Source: Afipia sp. (GTDB taxonomy: Bacteria; Pseudomonadota; Alphaproteobacteria; Rhizobiales; Xanthobacteraceae). Taken from it: a stretch of 64,000 nucleotides of DNA. The DNA is taken from assembly GCA_030652315.1 (NCBI GenBank), contig JAUSAX010000013.1, positions 1 through 64,000 on the forward strand, read 5' to 3'. How positions within the stretch are numbered: position 1 is the first letter of the stretch; every line of letters begins with the position of its first letter. Positions 7,728 through 17,258 of this stretch are shown here, piece by piece. Below the pieces are notes generated by a model. That model searched no databases and had not been told where the DNA came from. It saw only the letters and a list, made by a program, of their open reading frames with translations. A program made the translations under genes and the position numbers.

Positions 7728-10507
7728 TATCCGCGTACTTTACCGGCGCTCTTCTTTTCCGCGACCTTCGCGACCTTGACAGCCGCAACCTTCGCAACGT
7801 CCGCCTTGGCTTTAGCATCCTTCAGCGAAACCGGCTCGGCCGCGGCTTTCTTTGGGGCAGCCTTTTTCGCGGCAGCTTTCTTCTTCGCGGCGGGCTTCTT
7901 CGCAGGCTTTTCGGATTCAGCCGCACCATTCGCGGTGGCCGCGGCCTTGGCGGGCTTCTTCTTCGCAGCTTTCTTGGCCGCGCGTTTCGGCTTGCCGCCG
8001 CCCTTGGCCGCGCGCTCCTCGATCAGGGCGATGGCTTCCGGCAGCGTGATGGTTTCCGGCGTCTTGTCGCTAGGGATCGTGGCGTTGATGCCGTCGATGG
8101 TGACGTACGCGCCGTAACGGCCGGTCTTCACCATGATGGTTCCGCCACGTGCCGGGTATTCGCCGACGGGCTTGCCGGGATCGGCGCCGAAGCGGCGGCT
8201 CGGGCCCTTCAAAACCTTCTCCGCAATCAGCGTGACCGCGCGGTTGAGGCCCACATGGTAGACATCGTCGCCGGCCTCGAGGCTCGCATAGGTCTTGCCG
8301 TGGCGCACGAACGGACCGAACCGGCCGATGCCGGCCGTGATGACTTCGCCATCTTCCGGATGCGGGCCGATATCGCGCGGCAGCGACAGAAGCTTCAGGG
8401 CAAGCTCGAGTTCAACGTCGGCAGGCGACATGTTCTTCGGAATGCCGGCGCGCTTCGGCTTCTCGTCCTCGCCGTAGTCCTTAGGCTCGCCGAGCTGGAT
8501 GTATGGACCGAAACGTCCGGCCTTGACCGCAACTTCAAGACCCGACACCGGGTCCTTGCCCAGCGGGCGGTCGCTCGATCCGCTCGACGCGGCGAGGGGG
8601 CGTGTGTAGCGGCACTCGGGATAGTTCGAGCAGCCGACGAAAGCGCCGAACTTGCCGGCCTTCAGATTGAGTTTGCCGTTGCCGCAGCTCGGGCACTGGC
8701 GCGGGTCGCCGCCATCGGCGCGCGGCTCGTAAATATGCTCGCCGAGCATCGCGTCGAGCACGTCGAGCACTTCGGTGACGCGGACGTCCTTGATGTCGTT
8801 GACCGCGCCGATGAAGTCCTTCCAGAAATCCGCCAGAACCTTCTTCCACGAGATTTCATTGTTTGAAATCTTGTCGAGCTTTTCTTCGAGGTCGGCGGTG
8901 AAATCGAATTCCACGTAGCGCGCGAAGTAATTCTCGAGGAATGCCACCACGACGCGGCCCTTGTCCTCGCCGTGCAGGCGCTTCTTTTCGAGTTTCACAT
9001 AGCCGCGATCTTTCAGCACCTGAATGATCGACGCATAGGTGGAAGGGCGGCCGATGCCGAGTTCTTCCATGCGCTTCACGAGTGAGGCTTCCGAGAAACG
9101 CGGCGGCGGTTCGGTGAAATGCTGGGTGACGTTGAGGCTTTCGCGCTTGAGCGCTTCGCCCTGGTTGATCACCGGCAGGCGCTTGCTGTCCTCGTCATCG
9201 GCGTCGTCGTCGCGGCCTTCCTGATAAACGGCGAGGAAGCCGTCGAACTTCACGACTTGACCGGTGGCGCGCAATTCAAGCACGCGCGCACCCGCCTTCG
9301 CCGTGATATCGACGGTGGTGCGCTCCATCTCGGCGGATTCCATCTGGCTCGCAACCGTGCGCATCCAGATAAGATCGTAAAGCCGTGCCTGGTCGTTATC
9401 GAGCCTGGCCTTCAGTGATGCCGGACGGCGCGACAGGTCGGTCGGGCGGATGGCTTCGTGCGCTTCCTGCGCATTCTTCGCCTTCGAGGTGTACTGGCGC
9501 GGGGAATCCGGCACGTAAGCCTTGCCGTAGTCCTCGCCGATCACCTTGCGGACCTGTGTGATCGCGGACGGATCGATCTGCACACCGTCGGTACGCATAT
9601 AAGTAATGAGACCGGTGGTTTCGCCTCCGATGTCGATGCCTTCGTAAAGACGCTGGGCGATGCGCATGGTGTGCGCAGGTGCGAAACCGAGCTTGCGGCT
9701 GGCTTCCTGCTGCAACGTCGATGTCGTGAACGGCGATTGCGGATTGCGGCGCGCCGGCTTGGCTTCCACCGTCGAGACGGTGAAATTCGCGGCTTCGATC
9801 GCTTTCTTGAAATCCTCGGCTTCCGCGCCGGTGCCGATATCGAGGCGCTGGAGTTTCCTGCCGTCGGCGCCGACCAAGCGGGCCTCGAAAGATTCACCGC
9901 GTGGCGTCGCCAGCGTGGTCAGCAGCGACCAGTACTCGCGCGGGACAAATTTCTCGATTTCGAGTTCGCGGTCGCAGACCAGCCGCAAGGCGACGGACTG
10001 CACGCGGCCGGCCGAACGCGCGCCGGGCAGCTTGCGCCAGAGAACAGGGGAGAGGGTGAACCCGACCAGATAGTCCAGTGCGCGGCGCGCCAGATAGGCG
10101 TCGACCAGCGCACCGTCGATCTCGCGCGGATTCTTCATGGCCTCGGTGACGGCCTGCTTGGTGATGGCGTTGAAGACGACGCGCTCGATCTTCTGGTCCT
10201 TGAGTGCGCGCTTCTGCTTCATGATCTCCAGGACGTGCCAGGAGATCGCCTCGCCTTCGCGATCAGGGTCGGTTGCGAGGATCAGCTTGTCCGCGCCCTT
10301 GAGCGCCTTGGCGATATCGTTGAGACGGCCCGCCGCCTTGGGGTCATTTTCCCAGATCATCTGGAAATCGGCATCCGGATCGACCGATCCATTCTTGGCT
10401 GGAAGGTCACGGACATGGCCGTACGAGGCCAGAACCTCGTAGGTAGGGCCCAAATACTTGTTGATCGTCTTGGCCTTCGCAGGCGACTCGACAATGACGA
10501 GATTCAT
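7727..10507 (-). CDS. topA: DNA topoisomerase I (type IA)
   Basis: A 926-residue enzyme that relaxes negative supercoils through a transient 5'-phosphotyrosine link. The Toprim domain begins MNLVIVESPAKAKTINKYLG and has DPDREGE (81-87); the catalytic tyrosine is Y303 in GLITYMRTD. A four-Cys zinc motif (C605, C608, C626, C632) follows, then two degenerate topo-C repeats and a Lys/Ala-rich tail (about 845-926) with PAKKPAAKKKAAAKKAAPKK-type repeats, an alphaproteobacterial feature thought to bind DNA. It is the first gene of a topA-rnr unit. Upstream, CTATAAG lies 15 bp before the ATG. Confidence 0.97.
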   Translation of the reverse strand: MNLVIVESPAKAKTINKYLGPTYEVLASYGHVRDLPAKNGSVDPDADFQMIWENDPKAAGRLNDIAKALKGADKLILATDPDREGEAISWHVLEIMKQKRALKDQKIERVVFNAITKQAVTEAMKNPREIDGALVDAYLARRALDYLVGFTLSPVLWRKLPGARSAGRVQSVALRLVCDRELEIEKFVPREYWSLLTTLATPRGESFEARLVGADGRKLQRLDIGTGAEAEDFKKAIEAANFTVSTVEAKPARRNPQSPFTTSTLQQEASRKLGFAPAHTMRIAQRLYEGIDIGGETTGLITYMRTDGVQIDPSAITQVRKVIGEDYGKAYVPDSPRQYTSKAKNAQEAHEAIRPTDLSRRPASLKARLDNDQARLYDLIWMRTVASQMESAEMERTTVDITAKAGARVLELRATGQVVKFDGFLAVYQEGRDDDADDEDSKRLPVINQGEALKRESLNVTQHFTEPPPRFSEASLVKRMEELGIGRPSTYASIIQVLKDRGYVKLEKKRLHGEDKGRVVVAFLENYFARYVEFDFTADLEEKLDKISNNEISWKKVLADFWKDFIGAVNDIKDVRVTEVLDVLDAMLGEHIYEPRADGGDPRQCPSCGNGKLNLKAGKFGAFVGCSNYPECRYTRPLAASSGSSDRPLGKDPVSGLEVAVKAGRFGPYIQLGEPKDYGEDEKPKRAGIPKNMSPADVELELALKLLSLPRDIGPHPEDGEVITAGIGRFGPFVRHGKTYASLEAGDDVYHVGLNRAVTLIAEKVLKGPSRRFGADPGKPVGEYPARGGTIMVKTGRYGAYVTIDGINATIPSDKTPETITLPEAIALIEERAAKGGGKPKRAAKKAAKKKPAKAAATANGAAESEKPAKKPAAKKKAAAKKAAPKKAAAEPVSLKDAKAKADVAKVAAVKVAKVAEKKSAGKVRG

Positions 10508-10755
10508 TTGATTCCAATAACTTATAGGGGATACGCGGGCCGGAATCGCAAGATTCCATCAGGCTGGCTTGCCCGATACATGGGTAAAAGGGGGGCTGCT
10601 GTCAAATAGGGATCTGGTGAGGGGACCAGTTTCAAGGTCCAGATTCGCGCATAGAGTGCAGACTATGTATACTTGTGGTTGTGCACTTTATGCGTGTATA
10701 TTCATAAAACACGCTTAAAAAGACAAGATTTCCTTGGTTTTGGAAGGGGCGCCGG

Positions 10756-10974
10756 ATGGCCGCTCGCGACAGTCGCAGCGATGTGTTGCGGACCGATTCA
10801 AGCGCCAAGGACGGTGGCCCAGCTGAAGCCGCGAGCGCCATTTCGGAGGTTGTCGCGGAACTGGCGCAGCTCTCGCGCCGTCATCGCCTCGACATGCTGG
10901 CGCACCTGCTCGATATGGCGCAACTCGAAGCGGATGAGTTCGTCAGGCGGCGACTGACGCCCGGCGAATTCTAG
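10756..10974 (+). CDS. Small conserved protein of unknown function
   Basis: A 72-residue protein with a Ser/Ala-rich N-terminus and a predicted helix-rich C-terminal half (SEVVAELAQLSRRHRLDMLA then HLLDMAQLEADEFVRRR). GGAAGGGG precedes the ATG. There are no Cys residues and no membrane segment. Its last 4 bp overlap the convergent HxlR gene. About 40 bp upstream lies a hairpin (GCGTGT, 11-nt loop, ACACGC) in an AT-rich leader, which may be a promoter or operator. I do not recognise a family by name; the composition and ribosome site make it credible. Confidence 0.65.
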   Translation: MAARDSRSDVLRTDSSAKDGGPAEAASAISEVVAELAQLSRRHRLDMLAHLLDMAQLEADEFVRRRLTPGEF

Positions 10975-11420
10975 GCTGGCGCTGAAGTCACTACCTTGGT
11001 GTCGGTCTGATCCAGCAAGCGGCCGTCCTGGGCCCTGATCTGCAGCTTGCCGAGCGGTAATCCGTTCTTTCGATCGACCAGCGAACTGCAAGTTTCGCCC
11101 GGTTTAAAGGCATATTCCTCACCCCACTGACGCAAGGCGACCAGCACTGGAAACAGCGCGCGTGCTTTCGCCGTCGGCACATAATCCTGATAGGCGCTAC
11201 CGTCCGAAGCCGGCTGCACCTCGAGAATGCCTTGCGCCACCAATGAGCGCAGCCGCACCGTCAGGATGTTCTTCGCTACTCCGAGATTCTTCTGAAACTG
11301 ACTGAAGCGCCGCGACCCCATTAGCGCATCGCGGATGATCAGCAGCGACCACCAGTCGCCGATGGCGTCCAGCGTCCGCGCGATGGGGCACAGATCGCCC
11401 TCAAGACTCTTTCGTTTCAC
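10971..11420 (-). CDS. HxlR-family transcriptional regulator 1
   Basis: A winged-helix regulator of about 149 residues, with the HxlR core LCPIARTLDAIGDWWSLLII and FQKNLGVAKNILTVRLRSL. The GTG at 11420 was chosen because GGAGG lies 7 nt upstream and the protein then begins VKRKSLEGDLCPIAR as the family usually does; an upstream ATG at 11438 would lie too close to an operator. It is divergent from an SDR gene. Two matching 19-bp inverted-repeat sites lie between the genes, so it probably represses both itself and the SDR gene in response to a small molecule, as HxlR proteins do for aldehydes or quinones. Confidence 0.88.
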   Translation of the reverse strand: MKRKSLEGDLCPIARTLDAIGDWWSLLIIRDALMGSRRFSQFQKNLGVAKNILTVRLRSLVAQGILEVQPASDGSAYQDYVPTAKARALFPVLVALRQWGEEYAFKPGETCSSLVDRKNGLPLGKLQIRAQDGRLLDQTDTKVVTSAPA

Positions 11421-11445
11421 CGCTTGGCCTCCAATCACGAGATCG

Positions 11446-11464
11446 TGGTTGCATTATAGAACCA
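11446..11464. promoter_or_regulatory. Candidate HxlR operator, site 1
   Basis: TGGTTGCATTATAGAACCA is an imperfect inverted repeat with TGGTT and AACCA arms. It matches site 2 at 14 of 19 positions. It stands just upstream of the hxlR start. Confidence 0.6.
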
Positions 11465-11484
11465 GAAGCATTATTCAGCAAGAG

Positions 11485-11503
11485 TAGTTTTATTATGAAA
11501 CCA
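11485..11503. promoter_or_regulatory. Candidate HxlR operator, site 2
   Basis: TAGTTTTATTATGAAACCA repeats site 1 with a 39-bp offset. It lies 32-50 bp upstream of the SDR start, where it would overlap a promoter. Confidence 0.6.
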
Positions 11504-11534
11504 GAAACCAAGTCGATCGAAACAGGAGCGTTCC

Positions 11535-12308
11535 ATGAGGCTTAAGGGCAAAACGGCATTCATCACGGGCGGGAACAGCGGCATCGGCCTCGCGACGGCA
11601 AAGCTGTTCGTGGCCGAAGGGGCCCGTGTGGCGATCACGGGGCGGGATCAGGCCAAACTCGATTCCGCAGTGGCGGAACTGGGGCCGAACGGTTTTGGCA
11701 TCAAAGCCGACGCCACCGATGTCGCGCAGCTCGAAGATGCAGTGGCGCAGGCGGTGAAAAAATTCGGCAAGCTCGACATCGTGTTTGCCAATGCGGGCAT
11801 CGCGGGCAACACGCCGGTCGGCGGCACGACGCTCGCGGCGTTCGAGAACGTCATCAAGACCAATCTCACCGCCGTGTTCTTCACGGTGCAGGCGGCAGTG
11901 GCGCATATCAATGACAACGCGTCGATCATCCTCAACGGCTCGGTCATCTCGGTGCTCGGCAATCCTGGCTACTCGGCCTATGCGGCGACCAAGGCCGGCG
12001 TGCGCGCGATGGCGCGCGTGATGGCCTCCGAACTTTCGCCGCGCGGCATCCGCGTCAACGTGGTCTCGCCCGGCGGCACGCGTACGCCGATTTGGGGACC
12101 GGGGATCGCGACGCCGGAAGCCGAGAAGATGCTCGAAAAGCGCATCTCAGCCAGCACACCACTCGGACGGATGGGCGAAGTCGATCACATCGCCAAAACC
12201 GTGCTGTTCCTCGCGTCCGACGATGCGGCGCATGTGCAGGGTCAGGAGATATTCATCGACGGTGGCTCGACTGCGTCTCCGGCCGGCGCGCCGATTTATC
12301 GGGGGTAA
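11535..12308 (+). CDS. Short-chain dehydrogenase/reductase
   Basis: A 257-residue classical SDR. The nucleotide-binding motif is TGGNSGIGLA, followed by NAGIAG, the catalytic Ser in LNGSVIS and the YxxxK pair in YSAYAATKAG. It would oxidise or reduce a small alcohol/ketone with NAD(P). AGGAG precedes the ATG. It faces away from an HxlR regulator with two shared operators, so it is probably induced by its substrate or a toxic carbonyl. The exact substrate is unknown. It ends 28 bp before a palindromic repeat. Confidence 0.9.
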   Translation: MRLKGKTAFITGGNSGIGLATAKLFVAEGARVAITGRDQAKLDSAVAELGPNGFGIKADATDVAQLEDAVAQAVKKFGKLDIVFANAGIAGNTPVGGTTLAAFENVIKTNLTAVFFTVQAAVAHINDNASIILNGSVISVLGNPGYSAYAATKAGVRAMARVMASELSPRGIRVNVVSPGGTRTPIWGPGIATPEAEKMLEKRISASTPLGRMGEVDHIAKTVLFLASDDAAHVQGQEIFIDGGSTASPAGAPIYRG

Positions 12309-12335
12309 AAGTTCACGCCACACTCAAAATACTTC

Positions 12336-12423
12336 GTCGTGGCCGGGCTTGTCCCGGCCATCCACGTCTTGGGTGTTCGATCCATAAGACGTGGATGCCC
12401 GCAACAAGTGCGGGCATGACGAA
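12336..12423. repeat. Palindromic repeat, family A copy 1
   Basis: Two hairpins, GGCCGGGCTTGTCCCGGCC and GCCCGCAACAAGTGCGGGC, flank an ACGTCTT...AAGACGT core. Further copies lie at 13629-13719 and 17259-17343. Confidence 0.8.
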
Positions 12424-12439
12424 CTGAAACATCAGGAAC

Positions 12440-13564
12440 TCACAGCAGCGACACCATCCCGCCGCCGTGACGTTCAAGCCGTCCTGCCAACTCAAGCTCC
12501 AGCAGGACGGTGCGCACGACGGCGGGCGACACGTCGCTCATGCGGATGAGATCGTCGATGCCGATCGGCGAGGGACCGAGCAGGCTGATGATGCGCGCGC
12601 GGTCGTTGGCGGCAGGCTCGCCGTCCATCGCCGGGTGCTGATCGGATTCGCTCATCGGCAATTCGACCGGACGTCCCATGATCGGCTGAACCGCGTTGAT
12701 GACGTCGTCGGCTTCCGTCACCAGTGTCGCGCCTTGCTTGATGAGATCGTTGGTGCCGGCGGCGCGGGGATCGAGCGGCGAGCCGGGCACCGCGAACACC
12801 TCGCGGCCCTGCTCGTTGGCGAAGCGTGCGGTGATCAGCGAACCCGAGCGGTGCGCGGCCTCGACAATGACGACGCCGAGCGCGACGCCGGAGATCAGCC
12901 GATTGCGCCGGGGAAAATCCCGTGCACGCGGACCGTGGCCGAGCGGCATTTCGGAAATCGCGCCGCTGCCTGATGAGATGATCGCCGCCAGCAGGTCTTC
13001 GTGCTCCGCCGGATAGATCCTGTCATGTCCGCCCGCCAGCACGGCGACCGTGCCGGTATCGAGCGTGACGCGATGCGCAGCCTGATCGATGCCGCGCGCC
13101 AGCCCCGAGGCGATTGCAAATCCGGCGTTGCCGAGATCGCGCGCGATGGTCTGCGCGAACTTCAGTCCCGCGCCGGACGCGTTTCGCGAGCCGACGATGC
13201 CGATCATCGGCTGGGTCTGGACGTTCAGGACACCGCGCACACCGAGCAACGGGGGAGAGTCGTCGATCAAGGCGAGGCGCGGCGGATAGCCGTATTCACC
13301 CGGCGCGAGCAGGGCGACGCCGATCCGGCGGCTGTTGTCGATCTCGCGCTCCGCCTCCGCCTGCGTGCAGATGCGGCCCACTCTGGAAGCGCCGCCGCGC
13401 TGCGCCAGATCGGGCAGGCGGTCGAGTGCGGCGCGTGCACTGCCGAAATGATTGACGAGGGAGCGGAAGGTGCGCGGTCCGACATTGTCGGAACGGATCA
13501 GCCGCAGCCAGTCGATGCGCTGCGCGTCGGTCAGTCTGGTCGTGGCTGGAGTCTTGGTGTCCAC
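12440..13564 (-). CDS. dprA: DNA-processing protein DprA
   Basis: A 374-residue DprA/Smf protein that binds incoming single-stranded DNA and loads RecA during transformation. A helical N-terminal region is followed by a Rossmann-like core with [34 protein letters not shown] and [10 protein letters not shown], and then a C-terminal winged helix (about 305-374). The GTG at 13564 was chosen because it gives the usual family length and follows GAGGGG; the frame stays open into a palindromic repeat, so longer versions of the protein are artefacts. No other competence genes are in the window. Confidence 0.93.
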   Translation of the reverse strand: MDTKTPATTRLTDAQRIDWLRLIRSDNVGPRTFRSLVNHFGSARAALDRLPDLAQRGGASRVGRICTQAEAEREIDNSRRIGVALLAPGEYGYPPRLALIDDSPPLLGVRGVLNVQTQPMIGIVGSRNASGAGLKFAQTIARDLGNAGFAIASGLARGIDQAAHRVTLDTGTVAVLAGGHDRIYPAEHEDLLAAIISSGSGAISEMPLGHGPRARDFPRRNRLISGVALGVVIVEAAHRSGSLITARFANEQGREVFAVPGSPLDPRAAGTNDLIKQGATLVTEADDVINAVQPIMGRPVELPMSESDQHPAMDGEPAANDRARIISLLGPSPIGIDDLIRMSDVSPAVVRTVLLELELAGRLERHGGGMVSLL

Positions 13565-13628
13565 GCGGCCCCTCGTGGACGGGGAGTGTTGCGCAAGTTT
13601 GCGAGCGAGACAACTGACGCTCGCTGTT

Positions 13629-13719
13629 CCGTCATGCCCGCGCTTGTCGCGGGCATCCACGTCTTCTCGCTGTCTATCAGAAGTAAGACGTGATGGCCGG
13701 GACAAGCCCGGCCATGACG
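13629..13719. repeat. Palindromic repeat, family A copy 2
   Basis: GTCATGCCCGCGCTTGTCGC...ACGTCTT and AAGACGTG...GGCCGGGACAAGCCCGGCC pair as two hairpins. It lies upstream of dprA and creates the false N-terminal extension of that frame. Confidence 0.8.
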
Positions 13720-13870
13720 CTTGAGCAGCGGTTAGTATTTGCTGCCGACACGGGACACGGGCAGTTGGAGCGCGCCATTCATTAGGGCATTTGATTTATT
13801 GGGGGTACAATAATATATGAATTAAGAGCCATCAGCCTGCGTAGCGCGCATGCAAAGGAGATGAGACGCT

Positions 13871-14155
13871 ATGCCCCGCAAGAAAGATAAGCCGGTGATA
13901 TTCGACGACGACAATCCGGAATGGACCAAGGAAGATTTCGCGAAGGCGATTCATTTTCCGAAAGGCATTGCCTTGAAGGATCTGGTTCAGGAGATCGCCA
14001 AGAGCAGAGGCCGTCCGAAACTCGACAAGCCGAAAGAGGCGATCAAGCTGCGGCTCGATGCCGATGTTCTGGAAGCCTACCGCAAGACCGGCGACGGCTG
14101 GCAAACGCGCATCAATGCGGATTTGCGGAAGGCTAGGAAGTTGAAGGCGGGTTAG
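13871..14155 (+). CDS. BrnA-like antitoxin, without BrnT partner
   Basis: A 94-residue basic protein whose C-terminal part (IKLRLDADVLEAYRKTGDGW then QTRINADLRKA) is the BrnA antitoxin ribbon-helix-helix signature; WTKEDFAKA in the N-terminal half also fits. BrnA normally neutralises the BrnT ribonuclease and represses the brnTA operon. The 300 bp upstream contain only the repeat-filled dprA leader, and downstream lies plsY, so no BrnT is encoded next to it. AAGGAG precedes the ATG. It may be a solitary regulator or remnant. Confidence 0.8.
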   Translation: MPRKKDKPVIFDDDNPEWTKEDFAKAIHFPKGIALKDLVQEIAKSRGRPKLDKPKEAIKLRLDADVLEAYRKTGDGWQTRINADLRKARKLKAG

Positions 14156-14160
14156 GGGCC

Positions 14161-14751
14161 CTAACCCTTCTTCCCGATCTTGCCCTCGGTGCCATTCATC
14201 AGCCGTGTGATATTGGCGCGGTGCATGATCCAGAGCGCGGCGGTGAGCAGGGCGAAGACGGCGGCGAGCGCCGTATGTTGCGACCAGAGCAGCATGACCG
14301 GCACCACGAGACTGGCGACGAGGGCCGCCAGCGACGAGTAACGGAAGATCAGCGCCACTGCGATCCAGATCGCGCAGAACGCCAGCGCGGCTGGCCAGAA
14401 CAGGCCGAGCAGGATGCCGATGTAGGTGGCGACGCCTTTGCCGCCCTTGAACTTCAGCCAGACCGGGAAAAGATGTCCGACGAAGGCGCCGACACCTGCG
14501 GCAATCGCGGCGTTAGGCCCGCCGAAATATCCGGCGGCGATCACCGCAACAGTGCCCTTGAGCATGTCGCCGAGCAGCGTTGCGGCCGCGAGGCCCTTGT
14601 TGCCGGTGCGCAGCACATTGGTCGCGCCGATATTGCCGGAGCCGATCGAGCGCAGGTCCTGCGTTCCGGCGAGCTTGGTGAGGATCAGGCCGAACGGGAT
14701 CGAGCCGCACAGATAACCGAAGGCCAGCGCCAGCAGGAGAGTGCCGATCAT
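14161..14751 (-). CDS. plsY: Acyl-phosphate:glycerol-3-phosphate acyltransferase
   Basis: A 196-residue inner-membrane protein with about five membrane spans. The conserved loops are [32 protein letters not shown] and the N-terminal GSIPFG. It transfers an acyl group from acyl-phosphate to glycerol-3-phosphate, the first step of phospholipid synthesis. Length is normal. It is convergent with the BrnA-like gene, with only 5 bp between them, and lies downstream of pyrC and pyrB on the same strand. Confidence 0.95.
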   Translation of the reverse strand: MIGTLLLALAFGYLCGSIPFGLILTKLAGTQDLRSIGSGNIGATNVLRTGNKGLAAATLLGDMLKGTVAVIAAGYFGGPNAAIAAGVGAFVGHLFPVWLKFKGGKGVATYIGILLGLFWPAALAFCAIWIAVALIFRYSSLAALVASLVVPVMLLWSQHTALAAVFALLTAALWIMHRANITRLMNGTEGKIGKKG

Positions 14752-14780
14752 GTTGCCTCACTTCTCTTCTTCTTCAAGAC

Positions 14781-14824
14781 GCGCGCCCGGACGCAAAACC
14801 GGTGTCCACTTTTGCTGGGCGCGC
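14781..14824. repeat. Palindromic repeat with AAACCGGTN(T)CCACTTTT core, copy 1
   Basis: Arms GCGCGCCC and GGGCGCGC surround CGCAAAACCGGTGTCCACTT, a core typical of Bradyrhizobiaceae intergenic repeats. It lies between plsY and pyrC; a related core is at 63505-63552. Confidence 0.6.
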
Positions 14825-14857
14825 TTATCAAGACACGAGTGGACGCGCAGGCCGCGC

Positions 14858-16168
14858 TCACACATGCTCATAAACGGTGCGGCCGTCGACAATGGTGCGT
14901 GCGACGCGGCCGCTGAAGCGCGCTTCGTCGAACGGCGTGTTCTTGCACTGGGATTTCAGGTCCGCCGGATCCAGCACCCATGGCGTATCGAGATCGATCA
15001 CGATCACATCCGCGGGCGAACCCGGACGCAGCGAGCCGCCGGGCAGGCCCAGCAGCTCGGCGGGGCGAGTGGACATGGCGCGGATCAGTGTCTTGAGATC
15101 GACTTCGCCGGAGTGAACGAGGCGCAGTCCCGCGGACAGCATGGTCTCGAGGCCGATGGCGCCGTGGGCTGCTTCCGCGAACGGCAGGCGCTTCACCTCG
15201 ACGTCCTGCGGGTTGTGGTCCGACATGATGACGTCGATCAGGCCCGAGGCGATGGCTGCGACCAGCGCGGCGCGATCCTGTTCGGTGCGCAGCGGCGGCG
15301 ACAGCTTCAGGAAGGTACGGTAGGGGCCGATGTCGTTTTCGTTCAGCGTGATGTGATTGATCGAGGCTGAGGCGCTGACGCCGAGACCGGCATCCTTGGC
15401 GCGCTTGAGAACGTCGAGGGAGTCCGTGCAGGTCAGCGAGGCCGCGTGATAGCGTCCGCCGGTCAGCGCCACGAGGCGCATGTCGCGTTCCAGCACCACG
15501 GCTTCCGAGGCATTGGGAATTCCGAACAGCCCGAGCCGCGACGCGAACTCGCCTTCGTTCATCACGCCTTCGCCGACAAGGTTCGGATCTTCCGTGTGAT
15601 GCACGATCAGCGCGTCGAAATCGCGGGCGTAGGTCAGCGCGCGGCGCATCACGAGCGCATTCATCACACTCTTGTCGCCGTCGGTGAAGGCGACCGCGCC
15701 CGCCGCCTTGAGCAAGCCGATCTCGGTCATTTCCTCGCCCTGCATGCCCTTGGTCAGCGCGGCCATGGGATGAATGTTGACGATGGCGGTGTCGCGGGCG
15801 CGGCGCAGGATGAAATCCACCGTCGCGGAATTGTCGATGACGGGCTTGGTGTCGGGCTGGCAGACGATGGTGGTGATGCCGCCCGCTGCGGCAGCCAGAC
15901 TGGCGGAGGCGAAGGTCTCGCGATGGCCGGCGCCCGGTTCTCCGACGAAGGCGCGCATGTCCACGAGGCCGGGGGCCACGACCTTGCCGGCGCAATTAAT
16001 AATGTCTGTGCCTTCCGGCACGCCGGCAGCACCGATGCCGCGCCGCGCGTCGCGGATGGTGCCGTCTGCGATCAGCACGTCACCGGGGCCGTCGAGATCG
16101 CGTGAGGGATCAATCAGGCGGGCGTTGGCGAGCAGAATGGGGCGTCGATCTGTGCGCATGTGCTTCAC
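14858..16168 (-). CDS. pyrC: Dihydroorotase-like protein, probably inactive paired partner of PyrB
   Basis: A 436-residue amidohydrolase-fold protein of the dihydroorotase family. The catalytic metal-binding DLHVHLRE motif is replaced by D70-M-R-A-F (MRAFVGEPG), so both histidines are lost, although a later His (VNIHPM) and Asp (IMSDHNPQ) persist. Such proteins, like Pseudomonas PyrC-prime, serve as structural partners of aspartate carbamoyltransferase. The GTG start at 16168 overlaps the pyrB stop by 4 bp; an ATG three codons later is an alternative. A catalytically active enzyme would have to be elsewhere in the genome. Confidence 0.85.
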   Translation of the reverse strand: MKHMRTDRRPILLANARLIDPSRDLDGPGDVLIADGTIRDARRGIGAAGVPEGTDIINCAGKVVAPGLVDMRAFVGEPGAGHRETFASASLAAAAGGITTIVCQPDTKPVIDNSATVDFILRRARDTAIVNIHPMAALTKGMQGEEMTEIGLLKAAGAVAFTDGDKSVMNALVMRRALTYARDFDALIVHHTEDPNLVGEGVMNEGEFASRLGLFGIPNASEAVVLERDMRLVALTGGRYHAASLTCTDSLDVLKRAKDAGLGVSASASINHITLNENDIGPYRTFLKLSPPLRTEQDRAALVAAIASGLIDVIMSDHNPQDVEVKRLPFAEAAHGAIGLETMLSAGLRLVHSGEVDLKTLIRAMSTRPAELLGLPGGSLRPGSPADVIVIDLDTPWVLDPADLKSQCKNTPFDEARFSGRVARTIVDGRTVYEHV

Positions 16169-17118
16169 GCGTTGGGCAGGTTGCGGGCGAGCGCTTCAAG
16201 CACCGCCATGCGCACCGCCACACCCATTTCGACCTGTTCGCGGATCAGCGACTGCGCGCCGTCCGCCACGATGGAGTCGATTTCGACTCCGCGATTCATT
16301 GGCCCCGGATGCATCACCAGCGCTTCGGGCTTGGCATAACCGAGCTTCTTCTGGTCGAGGCCGTAGTAGTGAAAGTATTCCGAGCTTGACGGCACGAACG
16401 AGCCGTTCATGCGCTCGCGTTGCAGCCGCAGCATCATGACAATGTCCGCGCCTTCGAGACCCTCGCGCATGTCGCGCGCCACCTCGACGCCCATGCGCTC
16501 GATGCCGGGAGGCAGCAGGGTCGAGGGCGCGACCACGCGCACGCGCGCGCCCATTGCGTTCAGCAGGATGATGTTGGAGCGCGCAACCCGCGAATGCAGC
16601 ACGTCGCCGCAGATCGCCACCAGCAGGCCTTCGATGTGGCCCTTGTTGCGGCGGATGGTCAGCGCGTCGAGCAGCGCTTGCGTTGGATGTTCATGCGCGC
16701 CGTCGCCGGCATTGATGACCGAGCCGTCGACTTTCTGGGCGAGCAGTTCCACCGCGCCGGACGCATGATGGCGCACCACCAGAATGTCCGGGTGCATGGC
16801 GTTGAGCGTCACCGCCGTGTCCATCAGCGTCTCGCCCTTGCGGATCGAGGAGGACGACACCGACATGTTCATGACGTCCGCGCCCAGCCGCTTGCCCGCA
16901 ATCTCGAACGAAGATTGCGTGCGCGTCGAAGCTTCGAAGAACAGATTGACCTGGGTGCGGCCGCGCAGATTGGTGCGCTTCTTGTCCACCTGCCGGTTCA
17001 GTTCAACGAACTCTTCGGACAGGTCCAGAAGGCCGCTGATGTCGGCCGCGGAAAGGCCCTCGATGCCCAGCAAATGCCGGTGTCCGAGGACAAAACTCGA
17101 TTTCGATGTGGTTGTCAT
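16165..17118 (-). CDS. pyrB: Aspartate carbamoyltransferase catalytic subunit
   Basis: A 317-residue enzyme that makes carbamoyl-aspartate from aspartate and carbamoyl phosphate in pyrimidine synthesis. It has the phosphate-binding motif [20 protein letters not shown] and the late [11 protein letters not shown]. The ATG at 17118 was chosen because the protein then begins [18 protein letters not shown], as in relatives; the upstream in-frame start would add 13 non-conserved residues. The pyrB-pyrC overlap suggests a fixed stoichiometry, as expected for a PyrB/inactive-PyrC complex. No pyrI regulatory subunit gene is seen. Confidence 0.95.
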   Translation of the reverse strand: MTTTSKSSFVLGHRHLLGIEGLSAADISGLLDLSEEFVELNRQVDKKRTNLRGRTQVNLFFEASTRTQSSFEIAGKRLGADVMNMSVSSSSIRKGETLMDTAVTLNAMHPDILVVRHHASGAVELLAQKVDGSVINAGDGAHEHPTQALLDALTIRRNKGHIEGLLVAICGDVLHSRVARSNIILLNAMGARVRVVAPSTLLPPGIERMGVEVARDMREGLEGADIVMMLRLQRERMNGSFVPSSSEYFHYYGLDQKKLGYAKPEALVMHPGPMNRGVEIDSIVADGAQSLIREQVEMGVAVRMAVLEALARNLPNA

Positions 17119-17258
17119 TAAAGCAAGAGCTATAGGCAGACTTGCCCGGGTGAGCAAGGTGGATTCGGCGGTTGCGGAGTTTTCCCCCGCTCATGTCCGG
17201 GCAGGGTAAATACGTCAGTTTCTGGCGAAAACCGGTGGGTTACCGCGATCTCTCCGTT

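Noticed and set aside
6225-8117. 630-residue open frame antisense to rnr and topA
   Set aside because: It is the high-GC antisense of two clear genes, is rich in Arg/Gly and lacks any domain.
13565-13705. N-terminal extension of dprA
   Set aside because: Runs through a palindromic repeat; the GTG at 13564 with GAGGGG gives the conserved length.
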